64,000 bases of DNA. Source: Novosphingobium sp. FSW06-99 (GTDB lineage: Bacteria; Pseudomonadota; Alphaproteobacteria; Sphingomonadales; Sphingomonadaceae). Where the stretch lies: positions 62,001 through 126,000 of the forward strand of contig NZ_KQ954252.1 in assembly GCF_001519065.1 (NCBI RefSeq). The letters are read 5' to 3'. Under the pieces are notes generated by a model that worked only from the letters and a program-made list of their open reading frames with translations, made no database searches and was not told the origin of the DNA. The position numbers were made by a program, and so were the translations under genes. This document shows positions 33,309 to 41,920 of the stretch, in pieces. Numbering within the stretch: position 1 is the first letter of the stretch; every line of letters starts with the position of its first letter.

Positions 33309-33348
33309 ACGCCGCGCTTGAGCGGCGTCCGCACATGACTAATGTGCG
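33309..33348. promoter_or_regulatory. Two inverted repeats between pit and the aldehyde dehydrogenase gene
   Basis: ACGCCGC (33309-33315) pairs with GCGGCGT (33322-33328), probably part of the pit transcript end. Directly beside it, CGCACAT (33330-33336) and ATGTGCG (33342-33348) form a perfect 7-bp repeat with a 5-nt spacer, 39 nt before the dehydrogenase start. The second looks more like an operator for a dimeric regulator than a terminator. Confidence 0.35.
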
Positions 33349-33386
33349 ATCGCAGATTTCCATAGCGCTGACTCGAGGATCACCCC

Positions 33387-34820
33387 ATGTCGTTTTCCGC
33401 CAATGCCCTGAAATTCTATATCGATGGCGCCTGGGTCGATCCCGCCGGAACCGCCACGCTCGATGTGATCAATCCCGCCACCGAGGCACCGTTCCTGACG
33501 ATCGCGATGGGCGGTGCCGCCGATGTCGATCGGGCAGTGGCCGCCGCGCGCAAGGCGTTTGGCACCTGGGCCTTTTCGACCCGTGAAGAACGCCTGGCGC
33601 TGTTGCGCCGCGTGCTCGACGAATACAACCGCCGGTTTGAAGACATTGCCCAGGCGGTGACCGCCGAAATGGGCGCGCCGATCGAATTCGCGCGCGATGC
33701 CCAGGCCTGGGCGGGCCGTGCGCATATGGAAGCGGCGATCAAGGCGCTGGAAGATTTCACCTTTGAACAGGCGCGCGGGTCCAGCCGGATCATCCTCGAA
33801 CCGATCGGCGTCGCCGCGCTGATCACGCCATGGAACTGGCCGCTCAACCAGATCGTGTGCAAAGTTGCGCCCGCGCTGGCCGCCGGGTGCACCGTGGTGC
33901 TCAAGCCGTCGGAAATCGCGCCGGTCAGCGGGCTGATCTGGGCCGAGATCATGGATGCCGCGGGCACCCCGCCAGGCGTGTTCAACATGGTCAACGGCAA
34001 TGGCCCCGATGTCGGCCAGGTCATGGCTGAACATCCCGATGTCGACATGGTGTCGTTCACCGGATCGACCCGCGCGGGCGTGCTGGTGGCCAAGTCGGCC
34101 GCCGCAACGGTGAAGCGCGTGGCGCAGGAACTGGGCGGAAAATCGGCCAACATCATCCTGCCCGATGCCGATTTCGCCGCAGCGGTCGATGCCGGCGTGC
34201 GCGGCTGTTTCAGCAATTCGGGCCAATCGTGCGATGCGCCCACGCGCATGCTGGTGCCCGCCGATCGCCATGCCGAGGCGCTGGACATCGCGCGCGCCAC
34301 CGCGCAATCGATGGTGGTTGGCGATCCGCACAATCCGGCCACGACCCACGGGCCGGTGATCAGCGATGTGCAATGGGCCAAGATCCAGCGCCTGATCCAG
34401 ACCGCAATTGACGAAGGCGCCGAACTGGTCGCTGGCGGCACCGGCCTGCCCGACGGACTGACCAAGGGCTATTACGTGCGCCCGACGGTGTTCGGCGGCG
34501 TGACCACGGCGATGACCATCGCCAACGAGGAAGTGTTCGGCATGGTGCTGGCGATCATGCCCTATGACAGCATCGAACAGGCGATCGAGATCGCCAACGA
34601 CACCGTCTATGGCCTGGCCAACTATATCGCCGGGACCGACATTGACCAGATCCGCGCCGTCGCCCGGCGCCTGCGCAGCGGCACGGTCAACGTCAACTAT
34701 CCCGACTGGGATGTCTACGCCCCGTTCGGCGGTTACAAGCAATCGGGCAATGGCCGCGAATATGCCGATTACGGCATCCACGACTTCCTGGAAACCAAGG
34801 GCGTCATCGGCTGGGGCTGA
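33387..34820 (+). CDS. Aldehyde dehydrogenase family protein
   Basis: A 477-residue NAD(P)-dependent aldehyde dehydrogenase. The nucleophile is Cys282 in NSGQSCDAPTR, and the general base is Glu248 in AQELGGKSANI. Cofactor-site segments ITPWNWPLNQI, KPSEIAPVSG and FTGSTRAG are all present. It oxidises an unidentified aldehyde to the acid in the cytoplasm. It appears to be monocistronic, with no accessory gene hinting at the substrate. A GGATCACCCC stretch precedes the ATG. Confidence 0.92.
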   Translation: MSFSANALKFYIDGAWVDPAGTATLDVINPATEAPFLTIAMGGAADVDRAVAAARKAFGTWAFSTREERLALLRRVLDEYNRRFEDIAQAVTAEMGAPIEFARDAQAWAGRAHMEAAIKALEDFTFEQARGSSRIILEPIGVAALITPWNWPLNQIVCKVAPALAAGCTVVLKPSEIAPVSGLIWAEIMDAAGTPPGVFNMVNGNGPDVGQVMAEHPDVDMVSFTGSTRAGVLVAKSAAATVKRVAQELGGKSANIILPDADFAAAVDAGVRGCFSNSGQSCDAPTRMLVPADRHAEALDIARATAQSMVVGDPHNPATTHGPVISDVQWAKIQRLIQTAIDEGAELVAGGTGLPDGLTKGYYVRPTVFGGVTTAMTIANEEVFGMVLAIMPYDSIEQAIEIANDTVYGLANYIAGTDIDQIRAVARRLRSGTVNVNYPDWDVYAPFGGYKQSGNGREYADYGIHDFLETKGVIGWG

Positions 34821-34823
34821 TCT

Positions 34824-34938
34824 AAAGTCCTCCACCTCAGGGGGAGGGTTGGGAGGGGGTGTCCGAGGCCCAAGGGACGCGTGCCATCGCACCGTCGGAC
34901 ACCCTTCCCCAACCCCTCCCCTGAGGGGAGGGGCCTAA
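34824..34938. repeat. 115-bp inverted-repeat element between two convergent genes
   Basis: The left arm (about 34826-34866) and the right arm (about 34895-34936) are imperfect complements over roughly 41 bp, sharing CTCAGGGG-, GGGTTGGG- and GGTGTCCGA-type blocks, around a loop of about 28 nt. The C/G-rich style matches the other palindromes in this window, but the sequence is a different family member. It lies entirely between the aldehyde dehydrogenase and ung stops and may act as a bidirectional terminator. Confidence 0.65.
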
Positions 34939-34950
34939 ATCGCGCCGCGC

Positions 34951-35640
34951 TCAATCCGGCAAGCGCCAGTCGATTGCGCCGCGTCCGTGTTCGGTCAGAA
35001 AGGCGTTGGCCTGGCTGAACGGGCGGCTGCCGAAAAACCCGGCATAGGCCGACAGCGGGCTGGGGTGCGGGGCCTTGAGCACGAGGTGCGGGCCGGTAGA
35101 CAGGCCGGGCACGCGGGCGGCCTTTTTCTGGGCGTGGCTGCCCCACAGCAGGAACACGCATGGTTCGCGGCGCGCGGCAACGGCGGCGATGGCGGCGTCG
35201 GTCAGCGCTTCCCAGCCGCGATTCTGGTGCGATCCGGGCTGGGCCTGTTCGACTGTCAGCGCGTTGTTGAGCAACAGCACGCCCTGCCGGGCCCAGGCAT
35301 CGAGATGGCCGTGGCGGGCCGGGGCAATCCCCAGGTCGGATTGCAACTCCTTGTAGATGTTGACCAGGCTGGGCGGCACTTTCACCCCCGGTTGCACCGA
35401 AAACGCCAGGCCATGCGCCTGGCCCGGCCCGTGATAGGGGTCTTGCCCCAGGATAACCACGCGCACGGCATCGAGCGGGGTCAGTTCGAGCGCAGCCAAC
35501 CGGGTGCCGCGCGGGGGAAACACCACTTTGCCCGCCGCCTCTTCGGCGCGCAGCCAGCCGCCCAGCGCGCGCAGGGCGGGGCTGGCCAGGACGGGATCGA
35601 GCGCCGGGCGCCAGCTATCGGGAACGGTGGTCTGGGTCAT
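34951..35640 (-). CDS. ung: Uracil-DNA glycosylase, family 1
   Basis: A 229-residue Ung. The catalytic water-activating Asp67 is in GQDPYHGPGQAHGLAFS, LLLNNALTVE is the uracil-recognition block, and HPSPLSA is the leucine-intercalation loop with the catalytic His. It removes uracil from DNA, starting base-excision repair. Normal length and intact motifs. Transcribed divergently from the RNase D-like gene, 85 nt away. Confidence 0.96.
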   Translation of the reverse strand: MTQTTVPDSWRPALDPVLASPALRALGGWLRAEEAAGKVVFPPRGTRLAALELTPLDAVRVVILGQDPYHGPGQAHGLAFSVQPGVKVPPSLVNIYKELQSDLGIAPARHGHLDAWARQGVLLLNNALTVEQAQPGSHQNRGWEALTDAAIAAVAARREPCVFLLWGSHAQKKAARVPGLSTGPHLVLKAPHPSPLSAYAGFFGSRPFSQANAFLTEHGRGAIDWRLPD

Positions 35641-35725
35641 CGTCCGCCCCTTCTAGCCATGCCCGCGCGGGCTTGCCAGCCATAGCCGCTTGCCCCACGC
35701 TGCCAGAGCGCCTAAGCGACGGAGC

Positions 35726-36343
35726 ATGGCCGTATATCTCCACGAAGAAGACTTGCCCTCCGATGCGCTCGGGCCGGGAACCGTTGCCGTCGATACCGAA
35801 ACGATGGGGCTGATCACGCGCCGCGACCGGCTCTGCCTGGTGCAGATCGCCGATGGACGTGGCGATGAACATCTGGTGCGGTTTGGCCGCGACAGTGCCT
35901 TCGATGCGCCCAATCTGAAGGCGGTGCTGGCCGATCCGGCCCGGCTGAAACTGTTTCATTTCGCACGGTTCGATCTGGCCGCCATCCACCACTATCTGGG
36001 CGTGATGGCGACCCCGGTGTTCTGCACCAAGATCGCCTCGAAACTGGTGCGCACGTATACCGACCGCCATGGCCTGAAAGAAGTCGTGCGCGAAACCACG
36101 GGCAAGGAAATTTCCAAGCAGCAACAGTCGAGCGACTGGGGCGGGCCGGTGCTCAACGATGCACAACTGGAATATGCCGCGTCCGACGTGCGCTATCTCC
36201 ATGCCGCGCACAGCGTGCTGACAGAGCGGCTGGCGCGCGAAGGGCGGACGGAAATTGCGCAGGCCTGTTTTGATTTTCTGCCCACCCGTGCCTTGCTCGA
36301 TCTGGCCGGTTGGGCCGAAAACGACATTTTCAGCCACGAATAG
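35726..36343 (+). CDS. Ribonuclease D-like 3'-5' exonuclease
   Basis: A 205-residue DEDD-family exonuclease. The acidic motifs are VAVDTETMGL (Exo I), FHFARFDLAA (Exo II) and LEYAASDVRYL (Exo III with the tyrosine-type spacing). It lacks the C-terminal HRDC domains of full RNase D, so it is the short form common in alphaproteobacteria, probably trimming RNA 3' ends. The ATG at 35726 follows GGAG closely; an earlier frame opening at 35690 is less convincing. It leads into lptC-lptA, 33 nt downstream. Confidence 0.9.
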   Translation: MAVYLHEEDLPSDALGPGTVAVDTETMGLITRRDRLCLVQIADGRGDEHLVRFGRDSAFDAPNLKAVLADPARLKLFHFARFDLAAIHHYLGVMATPVFCTKIASKLVRTYTDRHGLKEVVRETTGKEISKQQQSSDWGGPVLNDAQLEYAASDVRYLHAAHSVLTERLAREGRTEIAQACFDFLPTRALLDLAGWAENDIFSHE

Positions 36344-36376
36344 GCCGCCCGTGACCCCTGCAACCGGCATCCTGGC

Positions 36377-37102
36377 ATGACATTGCGCGCCGACCAGATG
36401 CGCGACCGGCGCCGGGTGTTTGCCGCCCCCGGCGGGTCGCACGACCGTATGGTGCGCCTGCTCGCTGTGGTCCTGCCCGGCCTGATCGGTGCGCTGCTGG
36501 CGGTGATGGTGCTGGCCCCGCTGGGTCCGCGCGGTGAAATCAGTTTTCTGCTCGACCGCACCAAAGTTGCCGTGGTGGATGATCGCATGCGCGCGCTGGG
36601 CGCGCTCTATCGCGGTGAAGACGATCACGGACGCAGCTTTTCGATCACCGCAGGCAGCGCGGTGCAGCATTCGGTGCACCAGCAAGAAGTCGCGATGAAG
36701 GATGTTACCGCGCGCATGTTGCTCGACGACGGACCGGCGATCATGGTGGCGGATTCGGGGATCTATGACTTTGCGCGGCAGGAAATCGCCGTGCCGGGGC
36801 CGGTCAACATCCAGACCACCGATGGCTATCGCATGGTCACCCAGGGCGCGCAGATCAACCTCGACCATCGCATCCTGGCCAGTCACGGCGCGGTGACCGG
36901 GCGCATTCCGATCGGCACGTTCAGCGCCGACCATTTCTATGCCGATCTCGACACGCGCGAGATCCGGCTCGATGGCCATGCGCGCCTGCATATGGTGCCC
37001 GGCCCGATCGCTTTGCCCGGGGCCTTGCCCCGGCCCCATCAGGCAGGTGCGTCCCAGACGCGTCATTCCCCCAATCCCTCCATCGAGGTGAGCAAGCCGT
37101 GA
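36377..37102 (+). CDS. lptC: LPS export protein LptC
   Basis: A 241-residue bitopic inner-membrane protein. A single hydrophobic helix (residues 26-48) is followed by a periplasmic beta-jellyroll with LptC-like segments such as SGIYDFARQEIAVPGPVNIQTTDGYRM split over two strands. It passes LPS from the LptBFG transporter to LptA. The lptA start overlaps its stop (GTGA), so the two are coupled. The conserved position before LptA supports the assignment more than the divergent sequence. Confidence 0.88.
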   Translation: MTLRADQMRDRRRVFAAPGGSHDRMVRLLAVVLPGLIGALLAVMVLAPLGPRGEISFLLDRTKVAVVDDRMRALGALYRGEDDHGRSFSITAGSAVQHSVHQQEVAMKDVTARMLLDDGPAIMVADSGIYDFARQEIAVPGPVNIQTTDGYRMVTQGAQINLDHRILASHGAVTGRIPIGTFSADHFYADLDTREIRLDGHARLHMVPGPIALPGALPRPHQAGASQTRHSPNPSIEVSKP

Positions 37103-37722
37103 TCCCCGTGCTTTCCAGGTCCGCAAGTTCCGGCTCCAGTCTGACGCGCGTCGCGCTGCGCAGCCTTGTCATCGGCTTTGCCGCTTCGGCGGCGGTGATC
37201 GCGGGCGCGGGGCATCTGGCCGCCGCCACCAAAGTCGCGCACAACAGCGATGCACCGGTCGATTTTTCGGCCGATCGCATGGATTTGCAGGACAAGCAGG
37301 ATCGCGCGGTGCTGACGGGCAACGTCATCGTCACGCAGGAAGAACTGCGGCTGACCGCCGATCGTACCTTGATGGCCTATACCAACACCAACAAAGTCAC
37401 GCTGCAACGCGTCGATGCCACGGGTCATGTGGTGGTTACGCGCAACGACGAACGGGCCAGCGGCGATGTCGCGGTCTATGATCTCAACCGCAAGCTGATC
37501 ACGATGGTGGGCCATGTCGTGCTCAACCGAGCCAATGGCGACGTGCTGAACGGTGGGCGGCTGGTGATGGATCTCAACACCGGGTTGTCGAGCATGGATG
37601 GCCACACTGCCGGCCCGGCGGGCGCCGCGGCCGGCCAGACCGACGCGCACTCAGGCCGGGTCAGCGGCACGTTCAACGTTCCCAAAAGCGACGACAAGAC
37701 CAAGGACGCCAAGAAGCCCTGA
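37099..37722 (+). CDS. lptA: LPS export bridge protein LptA (OstA-like)
   Basis: A 207-residue exported protein from a GTG start. A signal peptide runs to about residue 43 (ending HLAAA), then the OstA jellyroll with DAPVDFSADRMDLQDKQDRA, AVLTGNVIVTQEELRL, and VTRNDERASGDVAVYDLN. It forms the periplasmic bridge for LPS. The C-terminal tail is rich in Lys, Asp and Pro. Unusually, no lptB follows; the next gene is lptG on the other strand, only 16 nt away. Confidence 0.88.
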   Translation: MIPVLSRSASSGSSLTRVALRSLVIGFAASAAVIAGAGHLAAATKVAHNSDAPVDFSADRMDLQDKQDRAVLTGNVIVTQEELRLTADRTLMAYTNTNKVTLQRVDATGHVVVTRNDERASGDVAVYDLNRKLITMVGHVVLNRANGDVLNGGRLVMDLNTGLSSMDGHTAGPAGAAAGQTDAHSGRVSGTFNVPKSDDKTKDAKKP

Positions 37723-37738
37723 GCAGGAAGGGGTTGTG

Positions 37739-38839
37739 CTATTCCTCGGTCCTGATCAGCACCGCTTCGCCGATCAGCAGGAACAGCAGGAACGGTGACC
37801 ACGCCGCCAGGAACGGCGTGTAGGCCCCGAAATTGCCCATCGCCAGCGCGGCGTTGTCGACCACGAAATAGGCAAAGCCCAGCGCCATGCCGATCAGCGC
37901 GCGGACGAACAGCTTGCCCGACCGGGCCAGGCCGAACCCGGCCACCGCGCCGAGCAAGGGCATCAGCAGCGCCGACAACGGGCCCGACAGCTTGTGCCAC
38001 CACCGCCCGTCGAGTTCGCTGGTGCGATACCCGGCGCCATGGATGGCCTCGATCGTGTCGGTCAGCCGCCACAGCGATTCGCCATCGGCATTGGTCTTGC
38101 GCATCAGAACTTGGGTCGGGTCGACTGCGTTCGCGTAGACGCGCGGGCCCCCCAGCGGGGTCAGCTTGGTGCTTTGCACGTCAAAGCTGGTCGGCCGATC
38201 GAGCCGCCAGCCCGGGCGGGCGAATTGTGCATGGGGCGCGTGGACAATCTCGGTGACCATGCCGGTGGGGTCGCGCCGGTACCAACTGACATCGCCCATG
38301 GTCATCGCGGCACCCCGGCCCACCACGGTGCGCGCATAGAACACGTTGGGCCCGTCCTGCATCCACACATTGGTCTTCAGATCGGTGTCGGGCGGCACCG
38401 GCCCATAGTCGACATCCTGCCACGCCTTGAGCGCGGCGGCGGCGCGTACGGTCACGCGTTCGTTGAAGGTAAAGTTTATCACGCTGGTAATCGCGGCGAC
38501 CAGAAACAGCGGCGCCAGAATCTGGTGCGCCGACAGTCCGGCAGCCTTCATCGAAATGACTTCGCTGTTCTGGTTGAGCGTGGTCAGCGTCAGCATCGTC
38601 GCCAGCAGCACCGAATAGGGCAGAAACTTGCTGGCCAGTTGCGGCAGGCGCAGCGCGACAAAATGCAGCAGTTCCCTTTGCCCATTGCCCTTGGCGGCCA
38701 GAATATGCCCGCTTTCGCTCAGCAGATTGAGCATTTGCAGCACGAGCACCAGCATCACCAGCACGGCGACAATCCGCACCGCGAACATGCGCGCGATGTA
38801 CCGGGTCATGGTTGCAGACGGGAACAGATCAAGCGACAT
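37739..38839 (-). CDS. lptG: LPS export permease LptG
   Basis: A 366-residue YjgP/YjgQ-family permease with an N-terminal hydrophobic region, a large periplasmic domain (about residues 100-270) and C-terminal helices. LLATMLTLTTLNQNSEVISM is the family block after the second helix. With LptF and LptB it extracts LPS from the inner membrane. The ATG at 38839 overlaps the lptF stop by 11 nt; the ATG at 38809 (MTRYIARMF) is an alternative. It converges on lptA. Confidence 0.9.
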   Translation of the reverse strand: MSLDLFPSATMTRYIARMFAVRIVAVLVMLVLVLQMLNLLSESGHILAAKGNGQRELLHFVALRLPQLASKFLPYSVLLATMLTLTTLNQNSEVISMKAAGLSAHQILAPLFLVAAITSVINFTFNERVTVRAAAALKAWQDVDYGPVPPDTDLKTNVWMQDGPNVFYARTVVGRGAAMTMGDVSWYRRDPTGMVTEIVHAPHAQFARPGWRLDRPTSFDVQSTKLTPLGGPRVYANAVDPTQVLMRKTNADGESLWRLTDTIEAIHGAGYRTSELDGRWWHKLSGPLSALLMPLLGAVAGFGLARSGKLFVRALIGMALGFAYFVVDNAALAMGNFGAYTPFLAAWSPFLLFLLIGEAVLIRTEE

Positions 38840-40079
38840 TGTGCGGTACCAGTGTCTCGTCGTCGGGCAGTGCAGGGGCGGGCGGCTTGCGCACGATGGT
38901 GAACAGGCGGCCGATCATCTTGCCGATGCGGGCAAACGCCGTTTCCAGCCCGCCGATCGGTTGCCCGCCCGGAACATAGGCCAGGCGCCAGTACATCCAC
39001 ACGATCAGTGCGGCAAACGCGGTGAACGGCCCCCACAGCGCCACGGCCGGGCTGACTCGGCCAAGGCTGGCCACGTCCTGCCCGTATTCGTTCACCTTGT
39101 GATAGGCGACCACCATCACGATAGACACGAACACACCCAGCGCCGACGATGACCGCTTGGGCGGCACCGCCAGCGCGACCGCCAGCAGCGGCAGCAGGAA
39201 CATCATCGCCACTTCGACCAGACGGAAGTTGAGATTGGCGATCGACTGGTTGCGGATGTCCCGGCTGGCGTTGCGGTCCCAGCCGATGCGCAGCAGTTCG
39301 GGCAGGAAATATTCGCGATCCTTGTCGCCGCGTCGGCGGAATTGTTCGATCTTGGGCAAGTCGATCGGCAAGTCGTGGCTGGCAAAGGTCAGCACGCGCG
39401 GGTTCTTGATGGTCGGCGATTCCTGCACCATCTGGCCATCGGTCAGCCGCAGGATCACCGTGTCGGGATTTTCCTTGTTGGCAAAGAACTGCCCCTCACG
39501 CGCAGAAATGACCATGGTCTGGCCATCCGGATTGGCGATCCGGGCAAAGATGCCTTCAAGCTGGCGGCCTTCATCCCGGCTCGATTCGACGCGCAACGCG
39601 GTGCGGTCCTGCAGCGAGTTGAATTCGCCGACGTTGATCGACGCGCCCAGCGCACCCGACCGCAACTGGAACTGCAATTCCTCGTAATAGTAACGCGACA
39701 GCGGCTGGATATAGCTGACGATCGCCAGATTGAGCACGGCCAGCCCGATGGCGAACAGGAACGGCACACGCAGCAGCCGGGTATAGCTGAGCCCCAGCGC
39801 GCGCATCACGTCGAGTTCGGAACTCGTCGCCAACCGGCGAAAGGCGAACAGGATGCCCAGCATCAGCCCCAGCGGCACTGCCAGCGCGGCATATTCGGGC
39901 ATCATGTCGGCCAGCATCTTGAACACGACGATCACCGGCCCGCCCTGGGTCGCGACAAAGTCGAACAAGTCGAGCATCTTTTCGAGCGACAGCAGCGAAG
40001 CCGCCAGCACGAACACCCCCAGCATCGGTACGAACACCAGCCGGGCGATGTATTTGTCTATAGCGGTTATGAATTTCAC
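38829..40079 (-). CDS. lptF: LPS export permease LptF
   Basis: A 416-residue YjgP/YjgQ-family permease. It shows the family layout: N-terminal helices with AALAVPLGLMLGILFAFRRL and SSELDVMRALGLS (the coupling helix region contacting LptB), a periplasmic domain, and C-terminal helices. Only GTG starts are available. The one at 40079 gives VKFITAIDKYIARL, as in relatives; frames opening upstream to 40148 add unsupported residues. The ribosome site is weak. It is coupled to lptG. Confidence 0.88.
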   Translation of the reverse strand: MKFITAIDKYIARLVFVPMLGVFVLAASLLSLEKMLDLFDFVATQGGPVIVVFKMLADMMPEYAALAVPLGLMLGILFAFRRLATSSELDVMRALGLSYTRLLRVPFLFAIGLAVLNLAIVSYIQPLSRYYYEELQFQLRSGALGASINVGEFNSLQDRTALRVESSRDEGRQLEGIFARIANPDGQTMVISAREGQFFANKENPDTVILRLTDGQMVQESPTIKNPRVLTFASHDLPIDLPKIEQFRRRGDKDREYFLPELLRIGWDRNASRDIRNQSIANLNFRLVEVAMMFLLPLLAVALAVPPKRSSSALGVFVSIVMVVAYHKVNEYGQDVASLGRVSPAVALWGPFTAFAALIVWMYWRLAYVPGGQPIGGLETAFARIGKMIGRLFTIVRKPPAPALPDDETLVPHNVA

Positions 40080-40250
40080 GAAGCGGGCCAGTGCTTTTCC
40101 GTTGTCGCGTGCCGGGGCGATGGCCTTGGCCACACGGCGTGGCGGCACGTATTTTGCCTAGCCGGGATCACGCGGCGAAGAAAGGGCTGTTTGCCAGCCC
40201 GCGCTGAATCGCGCCGGACCGTTGCAGGCGCGACCCGATCGCGCGCGCGG

Positions 40251-40670
40251 TCAGGCCTTTTCAAGCGTGCAGCGCAGCGGGTGCTGGTTCTGGGCAGCGA
40301 AATCCATCACCTGGTTGACCTTGGTTTCGGCGATTTCGTAGGGAAAGATGCCGCATACGCCGACGCCGCGCTGATGGACGTGGAGCATCACGCGGGTCGC
40401 CTGTTCCAGATCCATGCTGAAAAAGCGCTTGAGCACCAGCACCACGAATTCCATCGGGGTGTAGTCGTCGTTGAGCATCAGCACTTTGAACATGCTGGGC
40501 TTCTTGGGCTTTGCTCGCGTGCGCGTGGCGACCCCGACCTGCCCGTTGCCGCCTGCTCCGTCGCCCGTGTCCGAATCATCGGGCCCGGCCGCCACCACCG
40601 TGATGCGATCGGCGTGGGCAACGGGAATGCGCCCGGTTTGGTGCGGGTCTGAAGAAAGGACTGACTGCAT
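40251..40670 (-). CDS. clpS: ATP-dependent Clp protease adaptor ClpS
   Basis: A 139-residue adaptor that delivers N-degron substrates to ClpAP. The core is intact: [17 protein letters not shown] with the N-degron pocket residues, and [19 protein letters not shown]. The roughly 50-residue N-terminal part is disordered and Gly/Ala-rich, longer than in enterobacterial ClpS. AGGACACC precedes the ATG at 40670. No clpA in the window. Confidence 0.93.
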   Translation of the reverse strand: MQSVLSSDPHQTGRIPVAHADRITVVAAGPDDSDTGDGAGGNGQVGVATRTRAKPKKPSMFKVLMLNDDYTPMEFVVLVLKRFFSMDLEQATRVMLHVHQRGVGVCGIFPYEIAETKVNQVMDFAAQNQHPLRCTLEKA

Positions 40671-40810
40671 GGTGTCCTGAATATCGCATCGCGCAGGTCC
40701 CCATTCAAGAGGCGACAGCGGCGCTTGGGCAATCGGCGTGCAATTGGGCAACGCAAGGTTCCACACGAAGAGGGGGCTGACCCCCCCTCATGCCGCCAGA
40801 CACCCTGCCA

Positions 40811-40851
40811 AAACGCAAACGGGCCGGACGGAGACATCTCCGTCCGGCCCG
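40811..40851 (-). terminator. Intrinsic terminator of the phasin gene
   Basis: GGGCCGGACGGAGA (40821-40834) pairs with its complement at 40837-40850, a 14-bp perfect stem with a very small loop. On the minus strand it is followed by GTTTGCGTTTTGG, a T-rich tail. It lies 27 nt after the phasin stop and is a strong terminator. Confidence 0.85.
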
Positions 40852-40877
40852 CAGGGACTTTGTTAAAGGCGCCTGGA

Positions 40878-41759
40878 TCAGGCGGCCTTCTTGACCTTTT
40901 CGACCGCCAGGCTGACGCGGGTCGAGATCGGCTGGAACGCTTCGTTGACCAGCTTGAGCACGGCTTCGCTGTTTTTCGAGCTGGCGGCAACCGCTGCGTC
41001 GAACTGCTTGCGCAGCAGAGTCGACTGCTTTTCGAGCAGTTCGCTGGGCGATTTGACCGCGGCCAGTTCCTTGAACTCGGCGGTCAGCGTTTCGAACGCC
41101 GACTTGCTTTCGGTCAGATAGCCCTTGCTGAGTTCCTGCAGGCCGGTGGCGAGGATCTTCGACGATTCGACCAGAGCTTCAACGTTGCCCTTGGTGAATG
41201 CGCCCAGCTCGCCGAGGTTGGCCTGGTTCTTTTCGAAAGCGGCCTTGGCCTTTTCCGAAGCGTCCTTGAGAGCGGTCTGGAACTTTTCGGTGATTTCGGT
41301 GGTCGCGGTGGTCATGATACGGGGTTCCTTGCTGGGTGCCGTCACGGTCCGCGCCGGGGGTGTCCGGGGCGCGGCAGCGGCGGCTGGTTTTGTGGGCTTT
41401 GGCGTGGGTTTTGGCGATTTGGCCGCTTTCGCGACGGGTTTCCTGGCAGGGGCGGTCCTTGCTCGGATCGTCTTGGCTGGCGCCGGAGCAGCCGTCTCCG
41501 CCTTGGCAGGGGCAGTCACCACGGCGGGTTCGGCCTCGGCTTCGGGGGCGACTTCGGCTTCGAGGGCAACCGGTTCGGTCACCACCACCACCGCATCGGC
41601 GGGGGCGCTGGTCACGGCAGGCGCCGGCGCCGCCCGTGCCTTGCGCACCGCACGCTTGGGTACTGTTGCGTCCTTGCCCGGGGCAATTTTGTCCGGGGCG
41701 ATGGCGGGTACAGCCTCGCCGGCTGCCGTAGCGGTGCCTTGCTCGACTGATTCGACCAT
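40878..41759 (-). CDS. Phasin family protein with long Ala/Pro/Lys-rich N-terminal extension
   Basis: A 293-residue granule-associated protein. The C-terminal part, about residues 150-293, is a phasin: amphipathic helices with KFQTALKDASEKAKAAFEKN, GNVEALVESSKILATGLQEL and FKELAAVKSPSELLEKQ. It coats PHA granules. The first about 145 residues are low-complexity Ala, Pro, Lys and Thr, reminiscent of DNA-binding histone-like tails of some phasins. AAGGAG precedes the ATG at 41759. A second start, MTTATTEITEKF with AAGGAA upstream (about 41315), could give a short form. Candidate PhaR sites lie upstream. Confidence 0.88.
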   Translation of the reverse strand: MVESVEQGTATAAGEAVPAIAPDKIAPGKDATVPKRAVRKARAAPAPAVTSAPADAVVVVTEPVALEAEVAPEAEAEPAVVTAPAKAETAAPAPAKTIRARTAPARKPVAKAAKSPKPTPKPTKPAAAAAPRTPPARTVTAPSKEPRIMTTATTEITEKFQTALKDASEKAKAAFEKNQANLGELGAFTKGNVEALVESSKILATGLQELSKGYLTESKSAFETLTAEFKELAAVKSPSELLEKQSTLLRKQFDAAVAASSKNSEAVLKLVNEAFQPISTRVSLAVEKVKKAA

Positions 41760-41820
41760 TGTCCCATGCTCCTTTGCGCCGCAGCGGTCCGGCTCGACTC
41801 GGTATGATGCCGGTCTTTGC

Positions 41821-41881
41821 TGCAATGCAATAACTATGGGCGTGCAGGTGCGAAGTCAAGGTTTATTGTGCACTGCACAAT
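41821..41881 (-). promoter_or_regulatory. Phasin promoter region with TGCA palindromes, candidate PhaR operators
   Basis: A perfect 17-bp palindrome, ATTGTGCAcTGCACAAT, at 41865-41881, and TGCAATGCAA at 41821-41830. Both resemble TTGCATTGCACAAT at 18075-18088 before phaZ. They lie 62-122 nt before the phasin start, where a repressor could block transcription. No phaR gene is present in the window. Confidence 0.55.
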
Positions 41882-41920
41882 GGGGCAATCTGGTCCAGTT
41901 TGGTGGTGTCGTGGCGTTGA

